A stretch of DNA of 64,000 nt from Lichenihabitans sp033947565 (GCF_033947565.1 NZ_JARPVX010000002.1:1-64000); one strand, 5' to 3'; positions 55,365 through 64,000 are shown, counted from the first letter of the stretch. Notes: generated by a model not told the origin, from the letters alone. A program made the numbers and translations.

Positions 55365-56825
55365 ATGCCGCAGGCCTTGTCCCATCCGACCCATCCCGCC
55401 GTGCCTGCAGCCCCGACCCAGAACTTCCGCACCATCGCCCTGATCGTCGCCAGCGCCATGTTCATGGAACAGCTCGACGCGACCGTGTTGACCACGGCCC
55501 TGCCCACGATGGCGCGGGATTTCGGCGTCACAGCTCCCAACATGAGCGTGGCGCTGACGTCCTATCTGTTGAGCCTGGCGGTGTTCATTCCGGCGAGCGG
55601 CCGGGTGGCCGACCGGTTCGGCGCCAAGCTGGTGTTCCGCTCGGCCATCGTGGTGTTCACGCTCGGGTCGATCCTTTGTGGACAAGCCAACAGCCTGCCG
55701 GCCCTGGTGGCGGCGCGCGTCTTTCAGGGCCTGGGCGGTGCGATGATGATGCCGGTCGGCCGCCTGGTGCTGTTGCGCAGCGTCGAGCGGCGCAACATGG
55801 TGTCGGCCATGTCGTGGCTGCTGGTGCCGGCGATGATCGGCCCGATCATCGGCCCGCCGGTGGGGGGCTTCATCGTCACCTATCTCGACTGGCGCTGGAT
55901 CTTCTACATCAACGTGCCGATCGGCTGCCTGGGCTTCGTGCTGGTGTCGTTGTTCATCGCCGAAACGCCCCGCACGGACGAGGGTCGCTTCGACGTTCTC
56001 GGCCTTTTCCTGTCGGGGATCGGCCTCGGATGCCTGTTCTTCGGCTTCGAGCTCGCCAGCCACGCCGGTGAGCGTGATGTCGCCCTGGCGCTGCTCGGCG
56101 TCGGTGCGATCTTCGCCGGCCTGTATGTGAGGCATGCCCGGCGGGTCGTATCGCCCATCCTCGATCTGTCGCTGATGCGCATCCCGAGTTTCGGCCTGTC
56201 GGTGTGGGGCGGTTCGCTGACCCGCATCACCCAGGGCGCGCAGCCGTTCCTGCTGCCGCTGATGTTTCAGCTCGGCTTCGGCCTGACGGCGGCGCAAAGC
56301 GGCACGCTGGTGCTGGCCACCGCGGTCGGCTCGGTGTCGATGAAGGCTTTTGCGCCCAAGCTGCTGCGCCGGTTCGGCTTTCGCCGCAGTCTGATCGTCA
56401 ATGGCGTCGTGTCGAGCGCCGGCTACGCGCTTTGCGCCGCCTTCCGGCCCGGCATACCTTACGGCGTCATCTTTGCCGTGCTGGTGTTGTGCGGGTTCTT
56501 CATGTCGTTTCAGTTCACCGCCTACAACACGGTCGCCTACGACGAGATCCCGCATGAGCGCATGAGCGGGGCGACGAGCTTCTACACCACCTTCCAGCAG
56601 CTGATGCTGTCGGTGGGCATCTGCATCGCCGCAGTGGCGCTGCAGGGCTCGATGACCCTGCGCCAGCATGCGACGGTGCAGCTTGCGGATTTCTCGACCG
56701 CCTTCCTGGCCGTCTCGGCGATATCGCTGCTGGCGACCTTCTGGAATGTCCGGTTCTCGCCGGATGCCGGAACGGAAATCAGCGGTCACCGCATGATTTC
56801 GCCCCGGTCGAGCCCGGCCGCCTGA
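55365..56825 (+). CDS. MFS transporter, DHA2 drug:proton antiporter family
   Basis: The product is 486 residues with about 14 spans, which fits DHA2. Conserved patches include FMEQLDATVLTTALP after the first span, GRVADRFGAKLVF, and motif C, PIIGPPVGGFI, in span 5. Relatives export drugs or dyes; no substrate can be assigned. The ATG at 55365 is chosen with AGGAG 12 nt upstream; a GTG at 55320 is the longer option. It is convergent with bioY. Confidence 0.9.
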   Translation: MPQALSHPTHPAVPAAPTQNFRTIALIVASAMFMEQLDATVLTTALPTMARDFGVTAPNMSVALTSYLLSLAVFIPASGRVADRFGAKLVFRSAIVVFTLGSILCGQANSLPALVAARVFQGLGGAMMMPVGRLVLLRSVERRNMVSAMSWLLVPAMIGPIIGPPVGGFIVTYLDWRWIFYINVPIGCLGFVLVSLFIAETPRTDEGRFDVLGLFLSGIGLGCLFFGFELASHAGERDVALALLGVGAIFAGLYVRHARRVVSPILDLSLMRIPSFGLSVWGGSLTRITQGAQPFLLPLMFQLGFGLTAAQSGTLVLATAVGSVSMKAFAPKLLRRFGFRRSLIVNGVVSSAGYALCAAFRPGIPYGVIFAVLVLCGFFMSFQFTAYNTVAYDEIPHERMSGATSFYTTFQQLMLSVGICIAAVALQGSMTLRQHATVQLADFSTAFLAVSAISLLATFWNVRFSPDAGTEISGHRMISPRSSPAA

Positions 56826-56835
56826 CGCGGCCGGG
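56813..56835. terminator. Terminator-like hairpin between MFS gene and bioY
   Basis: A 9-bp perfect GC stem (56813-56821 with 56827-56835) has the MFS stop codon in its 5-nt loop. No T-run follows, so termination may be weak. It lies between convergent genes. Confidence 0.5.
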
Positions 56836-56843
56836 GCTGCCGC

Positions 56844-57428
56844 TCAGCGAAGCGGCAGATGCCGACGGGCAGCCTCGATGCCGCAAGCCGCCAAGGCAGC
56901 CTTGAGGATGCCGCCGATCAGAAACGGCGTGACGCCGAGGGCGACCGCCTTGCTGGCACCGACGAACATGGCGAGCCATGCGGCCCCGATCCCCAGGATG
57001 AACAGGTTGGCGGCCGCCATCACAACGAAGGCCGATGCTAGGCTGCGGACGGTCCAACCCTTTTCTGCCGCGGCGCCGACCAGCAGACCGGTCAGCACGA
57101 AGGCCAGCAGGTAGCCGCCGGTGGTCCCCATCAAATAGGCGATGCCGGAATGGCCGGCCGAAAGCACCGGCAGGCCGATGGCTGCTTCGGCCAGCCAGGC
57201 CAGGATGGCCGCCGTACCGAGGCGCCAGCCGAACAAGGCCGCCACCACGGTGACGCCCAGGGTCTGCATCGTCACAGGCACCGGCAGCATCGGCACCGAG
57301 ATCCACGAACAGGCGGCCAGCACGCCGGTGGCGGCCAGCACCGCCAGGGCCTTGAAGGCGGCCGGGCGGCGGCCAAGCCGGAAAGGCACGTAGATCGCGC
57401 TGTCGGGGGGGAGTGCTGACACGCTCAT
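56844..57428 (-). CDS. bioY: Biotin transporter S-component
   Basis: The product is 194 residues with about six membrane spans. Family blocks are WISVPMLPVPVTMQTLGV, AEAAIGLPVLSAGHSGIAYLMGTTGGYL and the C-terminal FLIGGILKAALAACG. BioY alone can bind and, in some species, import biotin; its partners BioM/BioN are not adjacent. Biotin is needed by the acetyl-CoA carboxylase whose AccD is in this window. No biotin-repressor site was recognised upstream. Confidence 0.95.
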   Translation of the reverse strand: MSVSALPPDSAIYVPFRLGRRPAAFKALAVLAATGVLAACSWISVPMLPVPVTMQTLGVTVVAALFGWRLGTAAILAWLAEAAIGLPVLSAGHSGIAYLMGTTGGYLLAFVLTGLLVGAAAEKGWTVRSLASAFVVMAAANLFILGIGAAWLAMFVGASKAVALGVTPFLIGGILKAALAACGIEAARRHLPLR

Positions 57429-57602
57429 GATTGTGATCCTCGTCTTGGACGGATGCGGCAGCGGAGGCCGTTTGGGTCTGCCGCTTATGCCGCTGACCTC
57501 CTGCCGGTGGCAATCGCCGATTTATCGCTGGTCGCATCAAGCGGCCGCAGCAACCGTCATGGCCTGCGCACAACATTTGCGCATGCTTGCTTGGAGAAAC
57601 GG

Positions 57603-57631
57603 CGTCAACCGCGGAACCGACCCACTATACT
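57603..57631 (+). promoter_or_regulatory. Candidate promoter of the first transglutaminase-like gene
   Basis: A strong -10 TATACT lies at 57626-57631, about 70 nt before the ATG at 57700. The -35 region 17 nt upstream (CGTCAA) is poor. The rest of the 271-nt gap at 57429-57699 holds no gene. Confidence 0.3.
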
Positions 57632-57699
57632 GCGGCTTCGACAGTGCAGGCGCAGCATCGTCCAACATGCTGGCGCCGGTTGAGAACGGCGGCGAACCC

Positions 57700-58566
57700 A
57701 TGCGTATCCGGTGCGGCTTCGACATCTCCTATCTATGCAACGCTCCGACGGCGATGAGCTTTCTGCTCAGCGTCCGGCCTGAACGCGAGCCGCACCTCGT
57801 TTCGCCGCAGAACATCACTTGCGAGCCGTTCGTGCCGATGCGTGGTTATCGCGACGGCTTCGGCAACCGCGTTAAGCGCATCCTGGCCCCGGCCGGCGAA
57901 GTCAGCATCCGGGCCGATTTTACCGTTGAGGACAGCGGATTGCTGGATGAAGCCGACCGCAATGCCGTGCAGCACAACGTCGAGGATTTGCCGGACGACG
58001 TCATGGTGTTCCTGATGCCGAGCCGCTATTGCGACACGGAACATCTGAGTGGTCTCGCCTGGTCGCTATTCGGCAACACGCGCCTGGGGTGGGACCGGGT
58101 GCAGGCGATCGTCGATTACGCGCACGACCGCATCCGCTTCGACTACCAGCAGGCCCGCGCCACCCGCACCGCCAGCGAGGGGCACTTCGAGCAGGTGGGG
58201 GTATGCCGGGATTTCGCCCATCTGGCCGTCACCCTGTGCCGCTGCATGAACATCCCGGCCCGCTATGCGACCGGTTATCTTGGCGACATCGGTGTTCCGA
58301 TCGTCCCCGATCCGATGGACTTCTCGGCCTGGTTCGAGGTCTATCTCGGCGGCCGCTGGTGGACCTTCGATGCCCGCCACAACAAGCGGCGGATCGGCCG
58401 CATCGTCATGGCTTATGGGCGGGACGCGGTGGATGTCGCCATCTCGACGGCCTTTGGTTATGCGGGTCTGTTGAAATTCAACGTCATCACGGAGGAGCTC
58501 CCCGAGGCAACGAGCCACACGCGGAGCTACAGCACGCGTTTTCCGGCCACCGCCCTCGAGGCTTGA
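57700..58566 (+). CDS. Transglutaminase-like protein lacking the catalytic His
   Basis: The product is 288 residues. A small N-terminal beta domain (MRIRCGFDISYLCNAP) precedes the transglutaminase core. The nucleophile region GVCRDFAHLAV is intact. The expected His position, before AWFEVYL, is a Ser (DFSAWFEVYL), and TFDARHN supplies the Asp. Peptidase activity is thus doubtful unless another His substitutes. I recall similar forms in relatives. The ATG at 57700 begins the conserved domain. A second family member follows 210 nt later. Confidence 0.85.
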   Translation: MRIRCGFDISYLCNAPTAMSFLLSVRPEREPHLVSPQNITCEPFVPMRGYRDGFGNRVKRILAPAGEVSIRADFTVEDSGLLDEADRNAVQHNVEDLPDDVMVFLMPSRYCDTEHLSGLAWSLFGNTRLGWDRVQAIVDYAHDRIRFDYQQARATRTASEGHFEQVGVCRDFAHLAVTLCRCMNIPARYATGYLGDIGVPIVPDPMDFSAWFEVYLGGRWWTFDARHNKRRIGRIVMAYGRDAVDVAISTAFGYAGLLKFNVITEELPEATSHTRSYSTRFPATALEA

Positions 58567-58776
58567 ACCGGCGAAGCGGCGCGCCCCGAACGACACGCCG
58601 CAAGGATTTGTTTTCCGATAGCGCGGGCACGTCCCATGCCGAGGATGCGTGCCGGCCCCAGCCGTGGCATGATAGGGCGTCGAGCCAGGCTGAAGCGCCG
58701 CCTGGCCTGCGGGGCGTGGGTGGAAGCATGCTTGCGCCTCGTCCCCATCGCGCGACGCTCACATGAAAAGGGCATC

Positions 58777-59742
58777 ATGACCGTTCTGTCGGTTCGGCAT
58801 GTCACGACGTATGACTACAAGCGGCCCGTGCGTTTCGGCGAGCACCGCATCATGTTCCGCCCGCGCGACAGCTACGATCAACGGCTGATCTCGTCGGACC
58901 TCGTCATCACGCCGGAGCCGCGCCGCATTCGCTGGCTGCACGACGTCTTCGGCAATTGCGTGGCGATCGCCAGCTTTGCCGGGGAGGCCAAGCAGCTTCG
59001 CTTCGACACCACCATCGTGCTCGACCATACGCCGTCGAACGTGCCCGATTATTCGATCGAGGACTATGCGCGCGCCTATCCGTTCACCTACGGGGCGGAG
59101 GAGATGCCCGATCTGTCCCGCCTGATCGAGCGCCAATATCTCGACCCGGAACACAAGATCGACAGCTGGGTGAGGCGCTTCCTGCGCTCCGGCCGGGCCA
59201 CCGACACCGGCCAGCTGTTGATGACCATGACTTACGCGATCAAGGAAAGCTTCACCTACACGCACCGGCATGAGCGCGGCACCCAGGACCCGCTGACGAC
59301 GCTGAACTCAACCAAGGGCACCTGTCGCGACTTTGCAGTGCTGATGATGGAGGCGGTGCGATCGCTCGGCCTCGCGGCCCGCTTCGTGTCGGGTTACCTG
59401 CATGTGCCGAACGATGCGATCGACACGCATGTGGGCGGCGGCAACACCCATGCCTGGTGTCAGGTTTATCTGCCGGGCGCCGGCTGGGTGGAGTTCGATC
59501 CGACCAACGGCATCGTCGGCAACCGCGACCTCATCCGGGTCGCGGTGGCTCGCGATCCGCGCCAGGCCCTGCCGCTGTCGGGCACGTTCTATGGGGCCGG
59601 CGAGGACAATCTCGGCATGACAGTCGCGGTTGACGTCCGCGAAATGCGAACTGCCATGGCGCTCGACGGCGCCTCGGAGTTGGAACCGGTGATCAGCGAG
59701 GCCGTCGATGCCCCCATGCGGTCGGCGCTGACGGTGGCCTGA
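58777..59742 (+). CDS. Transglutaminase-like cysteine peptidase family protein
   Basis: The product is 321 residues. The N-terminal beta domain (LSVRHVTTYDYKRPVRFGEHRIMFRPRD) is followed by a core with the full triad: Cys in KGTCRDFAVLMM, His in NTHAWCQVYLPGAGW, and Asp in EFDPTNG. Members cleave or link peptides; in some species they sit with circular-peptide or proteasome-like systems, not seen here. The ATG at 58777 has AAAGGG about 6 nt upstream. It is downstream of the His-less paralogue. Confidence 0.9.
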   Translation: MTVLSVRHVTTYDYKRPVRFGEHRIMFRPRDSYDQRLISSDLVITPEPRRIRWLHDVFGNCVAIASFAGEAKQLRFDTTIVLDHTPSNVPDYSIEDYARAYPFTYGAEEMPDLSRLIERQYLDPEHKIDSWVRRFLRSGRATDTGQLLMTMTYAIKESFTYTHRHERGTQDPLTTLNSTKGTCRDFAVLMMEAVRSLGLAARFVSGYLHVPNDAIDTHVGGGNTHAWCQVYLPGAGWVEFDPTNGIVGNRDLIRVAVARDPRQALPLSGTFYGAGEDNLGMTVAVDVREMRTAMALDGASELEPVISEAVDAPMRSALTVA

Positions 59743-59827
59743 CCGCAAGCCGTGGCAGAATGACCGGGTGTTCCCTCATGGTCGTCGGCCCACGGACCTG
59801 GCGGGCCGTTCAAGCGGTTGACGGCGC

Positions 59828-60697
59828 ATGACGGCCCACACTGCACGCCCCGATCTTTCGGACGATGACGACAAAGCGGCCACGGCCACCCAGCCGACCA
59901 GCCTGCCGAGCGCCATCCGCACCTTTGGCTTCGCGGGCGATGTGACGTCCGGGGAGCGCCGGCTCGCGACGGAGCGTCCGGTTCAGGTCGTCTTTGGCGA
60001 TGTCCCCTTCGGCGTAATGATGCTGACGCCGGACGATCTCGACGATTTCGCGTTCGGGTTCAGCCTGACTGAGGGAATCATCAAGACCATCGCTGATCTG
60101 CGTGGTGTCTCGGTTCGGGTTAGCGACGGCGGGCTGGTGCTGCGGATCGATCTGGCCGGGGCCCGCCTGCACGCGCATCTGGCCCGCAAGCGAGCAATGT
60201 CGGGCCGCACCAGTTGTGGCCTGTGCGGGATCGAGGATCTGTCAGCCTTGCGACGCGCCCAGGAAGCAGCACAGGGGCCGGCCCCCTTCGTGCCGCTCAC
60301 AGCGATCAACACCGCTTTGGCGAACCTCGAGCGTCTGCAGCCTTTAAGCGCAGAGACGCGCGCCGTTCACGGTGCCGCCTGGTGCCGATTCGACGGCAGC
60401 GTCGCACTGGTGCGCGAAGATGTCGGCCGTCACAACGCGCTCGACAAGCTGATTGGCGCGCTGCTGCGGGCCGGCGTCGCGGCCGACGACGGCTTTCTGC
60501 TGATCACCAGCCGCGCTTCGTTCGAGATGGTAGAAAAAGCCGCGATCTTCGGCTGCCGGACCCTGGTCAGCATTTCAGCGCCGACGGCCCTGGCGCTCGA
60601 ACGCGCCCAGGCGCTCGATCTCACTCTCCTGGGCATCGCACGCCGCGACTCGGTCACGGCGTTTCATGGGGCTGACCGGATCATCCCGTCGGCCTGA
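59828..60697 (+). CDS. fdhD: Formate dehydrogenase accessory sulfurtransferase
   Basis: FdhD carries sulfur from a cysteine desulfurase to the molybdenum cofactor of formate dehydrogenase. The product is 289 residues. The persulfide loop is GRTSCGLCGIEDL, followed by EDVGRHNALDKLIGALL and the SRASFEMVEKAA block. The extended N-terminus of about 40 residues is not conserved. No fdh structural genes are in the window; they must lie elsewhere if present. Confidence 0.95.
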   Translation: MTAHTARPDLSDDDDKAATATQPTSLPSAIRTFGFAGDVTSGERRLATERPVQVVFGDVPFGVMMLTPDDLDDFAFGFSLTEGIIKTIADLRGVSVRVSDGGLVLRIDLAGARLHAHLARKRAMSGRTSCGLCGIEDLSALRRAQEAAQGPAPFVPLTAINTALANLERLQPLSAETRAVHGAAWCRFDGSVALVREDVGRHNALDKLIGALLRAGVAADDGFLLITSRASFEMVEKAAIFGCRTLVSISAPTALALERAQALDLTLLGIARRDSVTAFHGADRIIPSA

Positions 60698-60787
60698 CGG
60701 CAGAGCCTTATGGGTCTGATTGGCAAACTGGGGAACGAGGCTTGAAACAGTCGGGCCTGGATGACCTTGCCGCCCGAATCCCAATCG

Positions 60788-61522
60788 TCAGGTGGCGCGT
60801 GCCATATAGGAGCGTGCGCGGGCGCAATAAGCCCGGTTGGCGGCCGAGGCGCGGGTGACGCGGTGACCCGACTGATAACGGGCCAAGGTCATGCACACGT
60901 CGCCGTTCGACGCCTTGTAGGCGTCGGCCAGCACCTTCATGCCGAAATGGAGATTGGTTTCCGGCGCGAACAGCGCTGTGACGCCGCCGCCATAGCCCAT
61001 GCTGCGGGCGGTATCATATTTGATCTGCATCAAGCCGAGGGCGCTGCCGCCGCGTGCCTTCGGATTGAAGCGGCTTTCGATATTCACCACCGCGGCTGCG
61101 AGCTTCTCCGGCACGCCGTTTTCCCGAGCGTGCTTGGTGACGAGGTCACGGATCGTCGGGGCCGCGCTTTCCACCGGACCCGCGGCCGCGACCGGGTCGG
61201 CCACAACAACAGGGGTAGGGGCCGGCAGCGTTTCCTTGGCGGCCGTCTGCACCGTCGTGTGCCGGCGTACGGCGGCAGCGCGTTCATGACTTTGCCGGCC
61301 GCGCGAAGCCTTGACGGCCGCAGTGGCCGTCGGGACGTTTGCTTGTGGCGCCGGTGCAGCCTCGGGCGTCGGCGCGGGCTTCTCGTAGGTGGCTTGTCCC
61401 CAGCCGCCGAATCCGGCTTCGGCCTGAAGGGTGGTCCCTGCGAAGAAAGCGAGGGCCAGACCCAGCGCGGCACGAGGCGTTTTCAGCAAATTCCCAACTT
61501 TCTGGCCGTTTCGTGCTGCCAA
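60788..61522 (-). CDS. Lytic transglycosylase (SLT domain)
   Basis: The product is 244 residues. A signal sequence (ALGLALAFFAGTTLQAEA) is followed by an Ala/Pro-rich linker of about 80 residues, then the SLT domain: catalytic Glu in NIESRFNPKA, GLMQIKYDTARSMG, and the NLHFGMKVLADAY block. It cleaves peptidoglycan glycan strands to anhydromuropeptides. There is no in-frame ATG; the TTG at 61522 is the best start, and a TTG at 61489 would cut into the region before the signal core. Confidence 0.88.
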   Translation of the reverse strand: MAARNGQKVGNLLKTPRAALGLALAFFAGTTLQAEAGFGGWGQATYEKPAPTPEAAPAPQANVPTATAAVKASRGRQSHERAAAVRRHTTVQTAAKETLPAPTPVVVADPVAAAGPVESAAPTIRDLVTKHARENGVPEKLAAAVVNIESRFNPKARGGSALGLMQIKYDTARSMGYGGGVTALFAPETNLHFGMKVLADAYKASNGDVCMTLARYQSGHRVTRASAANRAYCARARSYMARAT

Positions 61523-61586
61523 ACCACCCAGGAATCATGGCTGAAACGTGTCATGCACTTCGGCAACACAGAATGTAAAACGGAAC

Positions 61587-61604
61587 TGTGTCTTGAGCGA
61601 CACA
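61587..61604. promoter_or_regulatory. Inverted repeat in the divergent transglycosylase/lipoprotein gap
   Basis: TGTGTC (61587-61592) and GACACA (61599-61604) form a 6-bp dyad with a 6-nt spacer, about 65 nt upstream of the transglycosylase start. The same 282-nt gap (61523-61804) has TTGACA boxes at 61647-61652 (minus) and 61718-61723 (plus), both with weak -10 partners. Any operator role is a guess. Confidence 0.3.
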
Positions 61605-61804
61605 TCCCGAATGGATTGTCGCTGTAGGGGAGACCAAATCCGGCTTTGTCAAGTTTTCCACGTACTCGACTCGGCAATGCCTAATTGGCAGGCCAGGACG
61701 CGCGATGTGCAGCCGATTTGACATGTTCATCGTCCTTTCAGCATCACGCGCAATTGTTACGGCGCGGGAACCGTCCAGGCTTGCCGGCCCAAAGGAGATC
61801 TACG

Positions 61805-62158
61805 ATGCGACTTTCAGTGTTGACCGTGGGAGCGTTGGCGTCGGCGCTGCTGCTGTCGGGTTGTTACACGCCGCAACAGCAGAACACGGCCAATGGCGCC
61901 GTGCTGGGCGGCGCCACGGGCGCTCTGATCGGCGGCCTGGCGTCCGGCCGCGCCGGGGGGGCTCTCGCGGGTGGGGCCATCGGCGCCGCGACGGGCGCCA
62001 TTCTGGGGTCGGCTTCGACGCCGCGACCGGGACCGGTTGTTTATGCGGCCCCGCCGCCGCCTCGCGTCGTTTACGCCGCTCCGCCGCCGCCGGCCTGTGC
62101 CCGATTCGGCTACGATCCCTACGGCAACCAGGTCTGCCTGCAATATTACGCCTACTGA
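61805..62158 (+). CDS. Glycine-zipper outer membrane lipoprotein
   Basis: The product is 117 residues. A lipoprotein signal ends at the lipobox LLSGC (Cys at about residue 20), so it should be lipidated by Lgt, whose gene is at 42.6 kb. A glycine-zipper segment follows (AVLGGATGALIGGLASGRAGGALAGG). After it come two copies of VVYAAPPPP, then a Tyr-rich tail with two Cys (CARFGYDPYG, QVCLQYYAY). The ATG at 61805 has AAAGGAG 7 nt upstream. The role is probably envelope-structural; it is unknown in detail. Confidence 0.88.
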   Translation: MRLSVLTVGALASALLLSGCYTPQQQNTANGAVLGGATGALIGGLASGRAGGALAGGAIGAATGAILGSASTPRPGPVVYAAPPPPRVVYAAPPPPACARFGYDPYGNQVCLQYYAY

Positions 62159-62174
62159 CCACCCTGGTTTGACG

Positions 62175-62921
62175 ATGCGGCTCGGCTTCCCTCCGATCGA
62201 CCGGTCATGGTCGTCGCCAAACCATGGGGTGCGGGCGGACCTTTATGCCGCTCCGGACAGCGTGATCCTGCATTACACAGGCATGCGCGATGGGCCGTCG
62301 GCGGTGGCTTGGCTGTGCGATCCGGTGTCGCAGGTGTCGTGCCATTATGTCGTCCTGGAGGACGGAGCAGTGCTGCAGCTCGTAGCCGACGACCGACGGG
62401 CCTGGCATGCCGGCCGGTCGATCTGGCGCGGTGAAACCGACATGAATTCGGCCTCGATCGGCATCGAGGTCGTCAATGGCGGTCACGATTTCGGGCTGCC
62501 GCCCTTCCCCGAACCGCAGATCGCGGCCGTCACGGCCTTGTGCCGCGCCTTGATGCAGCGGCATGCCATCCGGCCCGACCGCATCCTGGCGCATTCCGAC
62601 ATCGCACCGGGTCGCAAGCGGGATCCGGGGGAGTGCTTCCCCTGGTCGATCCTGGCCCGCCACGGCGTCGGCCTTTGGCCGGAGACGTTCGACGACGGCG
62701 GCCAGGACCGCGAGGTGTCGACCCCCGTTGGCGAGGTGCAACGCCGCCTGCACGCCTTCGGCTATGGCCTGACACTCAGCGGCGTCCATGATGCCGAAAC
62801 CGAGACCGTGGTGCGGGCCTTCCAGCGTCGCTACCGCCCTCGTCGCATCGATGGCGTCGTCGATGCGGAAACGCTGTGGCGTCTCGATGCGCTGCTAAAC
62901 GTCAGCGAGGCGGCGCTCTAA
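62175..62921 (+). CDS. N-acetylmuramoyl-L-alanine amidase with peptidoglycan-binding domain
   Basis: The product is 248 residues. The amidase_2 zinc site is seen as VILHYTG near residue 34, later RAWHAG, and LAHSDIAPGRKRDPG with the third ligand. The C-terminal ~70 residues form a peptidoglycan-binding domain (VGEVQRRLHAFGYGL, TVVRAFQRRYRP). There is no signal sequence, so it may act on imported wall fragments in the cytoplasm, like AmpD/AmiD. It lies 16 nt after the lipoprotein gene. Confidence 0.93.
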   Translation: MRLGFPPIDRSWSSPNHGVRADLYAAPDSVILHYTGMRDGPSAVAWLCDPVSQVSCHYVVLEDGAVLQLVADDRRAWHAGRSIWRGETDMNSASIGIEVVNGGHDFGLPPFPEPQIAAVTALCRALMQRHAIRPDRILAHSDIAPGRKRDPGECFPWSILARHGVGLWPETFDDGGQDREVSTPVGEVQRRLHAFGYGLTLSGVHDAETETVVRAFQRRYRPRRIDGVVDAETLWRLDALLNVSEAAL

Positions 62922-62949
62922 CGACCACCGATACGGACCGGCGGAACGG

Positions 62950-64000
62950 CTATTGCTCAGCCTGCGCCGCCTTGGCGCGCTCGCGCGCGATGGCGCGCCA
63001 GCCGATGTCACGTCGGCAGAAGCCGCCCGGCCAGTCGACCGCATCCACAGCCGCGTAAGCCCTGGCTTGCGCCTGCTCGGCCGTGGCTCCGCGTGCCGTC
63101 ACCACCAGCACGCGCCCACCGGCCGCCACGAGCCCCTGGTCCGCCTCCCGCGTGCCGGCATGAAACACCGTGACGGTGTCGTTGTCGGCTGGCAGCGATA
63201 CGATCGGCGTGCCGGTTTCGGGCGCCTCCGGGTAGCCGCGCGCCGCCATGACGACGCCGAGCGCCACATCGTCCTGGAAGCGAAGCGGCCATTCGGGCAG
63301 GGCGCCTTCGGCGCAGCTTTGCAACAGCGCAAGCAGGTCCTGGTCGAGGCGCGGTAGCATCACCTCGGCCTCGGGATCGCCGAACCTTACATTATATTCG
63401 ATGAGTTGCGGATCGCCGTTGGGGTCGACCATCAGGCCGGCGAACAACACACCCTGGAACGGCATGCCGCGCGCCGCCATGCCGGCCAGCGTGGGCCGGA
63501 TGATGCGCTCGAGGATCGCGCCCTCGAGCGTCGGCGTCATCGAAGGGGCGGGGGACACTGCCCCCATCCCGCCCGTGTTGGGGCCGATGTCGCCTTCGCC
63601 GACACGCTTGTGGTCCTGCGCCGACGCGAACGGGAGGGCGCGCGTGCCGTCGCACAGCGCGAAGAAGGAAAGTTCCTCACCCTCCAAGAAGTCCTCGATC
63701 ACCACGCGCGCCCCGGCGCCGCCGAACAGGCCGCCGAAGATGTCGTCGAGCGCCGATTCGGCCTCGGTGACGTCTGCCGCGATGATGACGCCCTTGCCGG
63801 CCGCGAGACCATCGGCCTTGATGACGACCGGGAAGGCACCCTGTCGCACATAGGTCTTGGCGGCCTCGGCATCCGTGAAGGTTTCATAGGCGGCGGTCGG
63901 GATTGCGAAGGCGCGGCACAGATCCTTGGTGAAGCTTTTCGAGCCTTCGAGCTGCGCCGCAGCGGCGCTCGGCCCGAACACCGGGATGCCGGCGTCACGG
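62950..64000 (-). CDS. purD: Phosphoribosylamine-glycine ligase, C-terminal part
   Basis: The enzyme joins phosphoribosylamine and glycine with ATP in purine synthesis. The frame runs to the right edge, so about the first 80-90 residues are missing. Visible ATP-grasp blocks: VFGPSAAAAQLEGSKSFTK, PVVIKADGLAAGKGV, FLEGEELSFFAL, DHKRVGEGDIGPNTGGMGA and IEYNVRFGDPEAEV. The GTG at 63981 inside the frame is not the real start. It is convergent with the amidase gene. Confidence 0.96.
   Translation of the reverse strand, partial: RDAGIPVFGPSAAAAQLEGSKSFTKDLCRAFAIPTAAYETFTDAEAAKTYVRQGAFPVVIKADGLAAGKGVIIAADVTEAESALDDIFGGLFGGAGARVVIEDFLEGEELSFFALCDGTRALPFASAQDHKRVGEGDIGPNTGGMGAVSPAPSMTPTLEGAILERIIRPTLAGMAARGMPFQGVLFAGLMVDPNGDPQLIEYNVRFGDPEAEVMLPRLDQDLLALLQSCAEGALPEWPLRFQDDVALGVVMAARGYPEAPETGTPIVSLPADNDTVTVFHAGTREADQGLVAAGGRVLVVTARGATAEQAQARAYAAVDAVDWPGGFCRRDIGWRAIARERAKAAQAEQ

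Overview
The window is a high-GC, gene-dense chromosomal stretch from an alphaproteobacterium, most likely of the order Hyphomicrobiales (Beijerinckiaceae / Lichenihabitantaceae / Methylobacteriaceae neighbourhood). The placement is inferred from the aa3 oxidase operon order ctaC-ctaD-ctaB-small subunit-ctaG-ctaE-DUF983-SURF1-thrC-M16, the trpF-trpB-trpA-accD-folC cluster, dnaG next to rpoD, TrcR, PhaR, IalB, and rhizobial-style DnaG, DnaX and AccD that lack zinc ligands. I saw no insertion sequence, prophage, CRISPR array, integrase or rRNA.

Layout. 1-1.5 kb: 3' end of an SMC-like ATPase that begins inside a 54-nt near-perfect palindrome, then tRNA-Val. 1.9-12.5 kb: two small orphan genes, then the leftward cytochrome c oxidase / threonine synthase operon. 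12.8-17.5 kb: IalB-type protein, thioesterase, AmpG-like permease, phosphopentomutase, PPi-type phosphofructokinase. 17.6-24.3 kb: a yejABEF peptide importer with two anomalies. A VapC-type toxin-antitoxin pair sits between yejE and yejF, and yejB is frameshifted exactly where an inverted copy of its own start region lies. 24.4-28.6 kb: cytochrome c, kdsB-pheA-ogt, nudC, HIT protein. 28.7-31.7 kb: SRP RNA, dnaX, ybaB, recR. 31.7-36 kb: EfeO-like protein and a copper module (CueR, its operator, CopA, DUF305 protein). 36-41.4 kb: trcR, hlyU-like gene, rpoD, dnaG. 41.5-46.7 kb: assorted enzymes, lgt, an orphan LolD-type ATPase, arylesterase, folC. 46.7-50.9 kb: accD, trpA, trpB and a GNAT-TrpF fusion. 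51-57.4 kb: dehydrogenase, two MFS carriers, phaR/phaA, bioY. 57.7-64 kb: two transglutaminase-like proteins, fdhD, lytic transglycosylase, glycine-zipper lipoprotein, amidase, and a purD running off the window.

How the genes work together. The left third builds and matures the terminal oxidase: subunits, heme O, copper insertion, SURF1. The copper module at 32.6-35.9 kb can export excess copper. AmpG-like permease, lytic transglycosylase, amidase and the peptide importer together suggest wall-fragment and peptide recycling. Replication and transcription core functions cluster at 28.7-41.4 kb. Most of the window is housekeeping and I do not claim a new defence or biosynthetic system. The items most worth following are the yejB inverted duplication, the GNAT-TrpF fusion, the toxin-antitoxin pair coupled to yejF, and the palindrome at the left edge.
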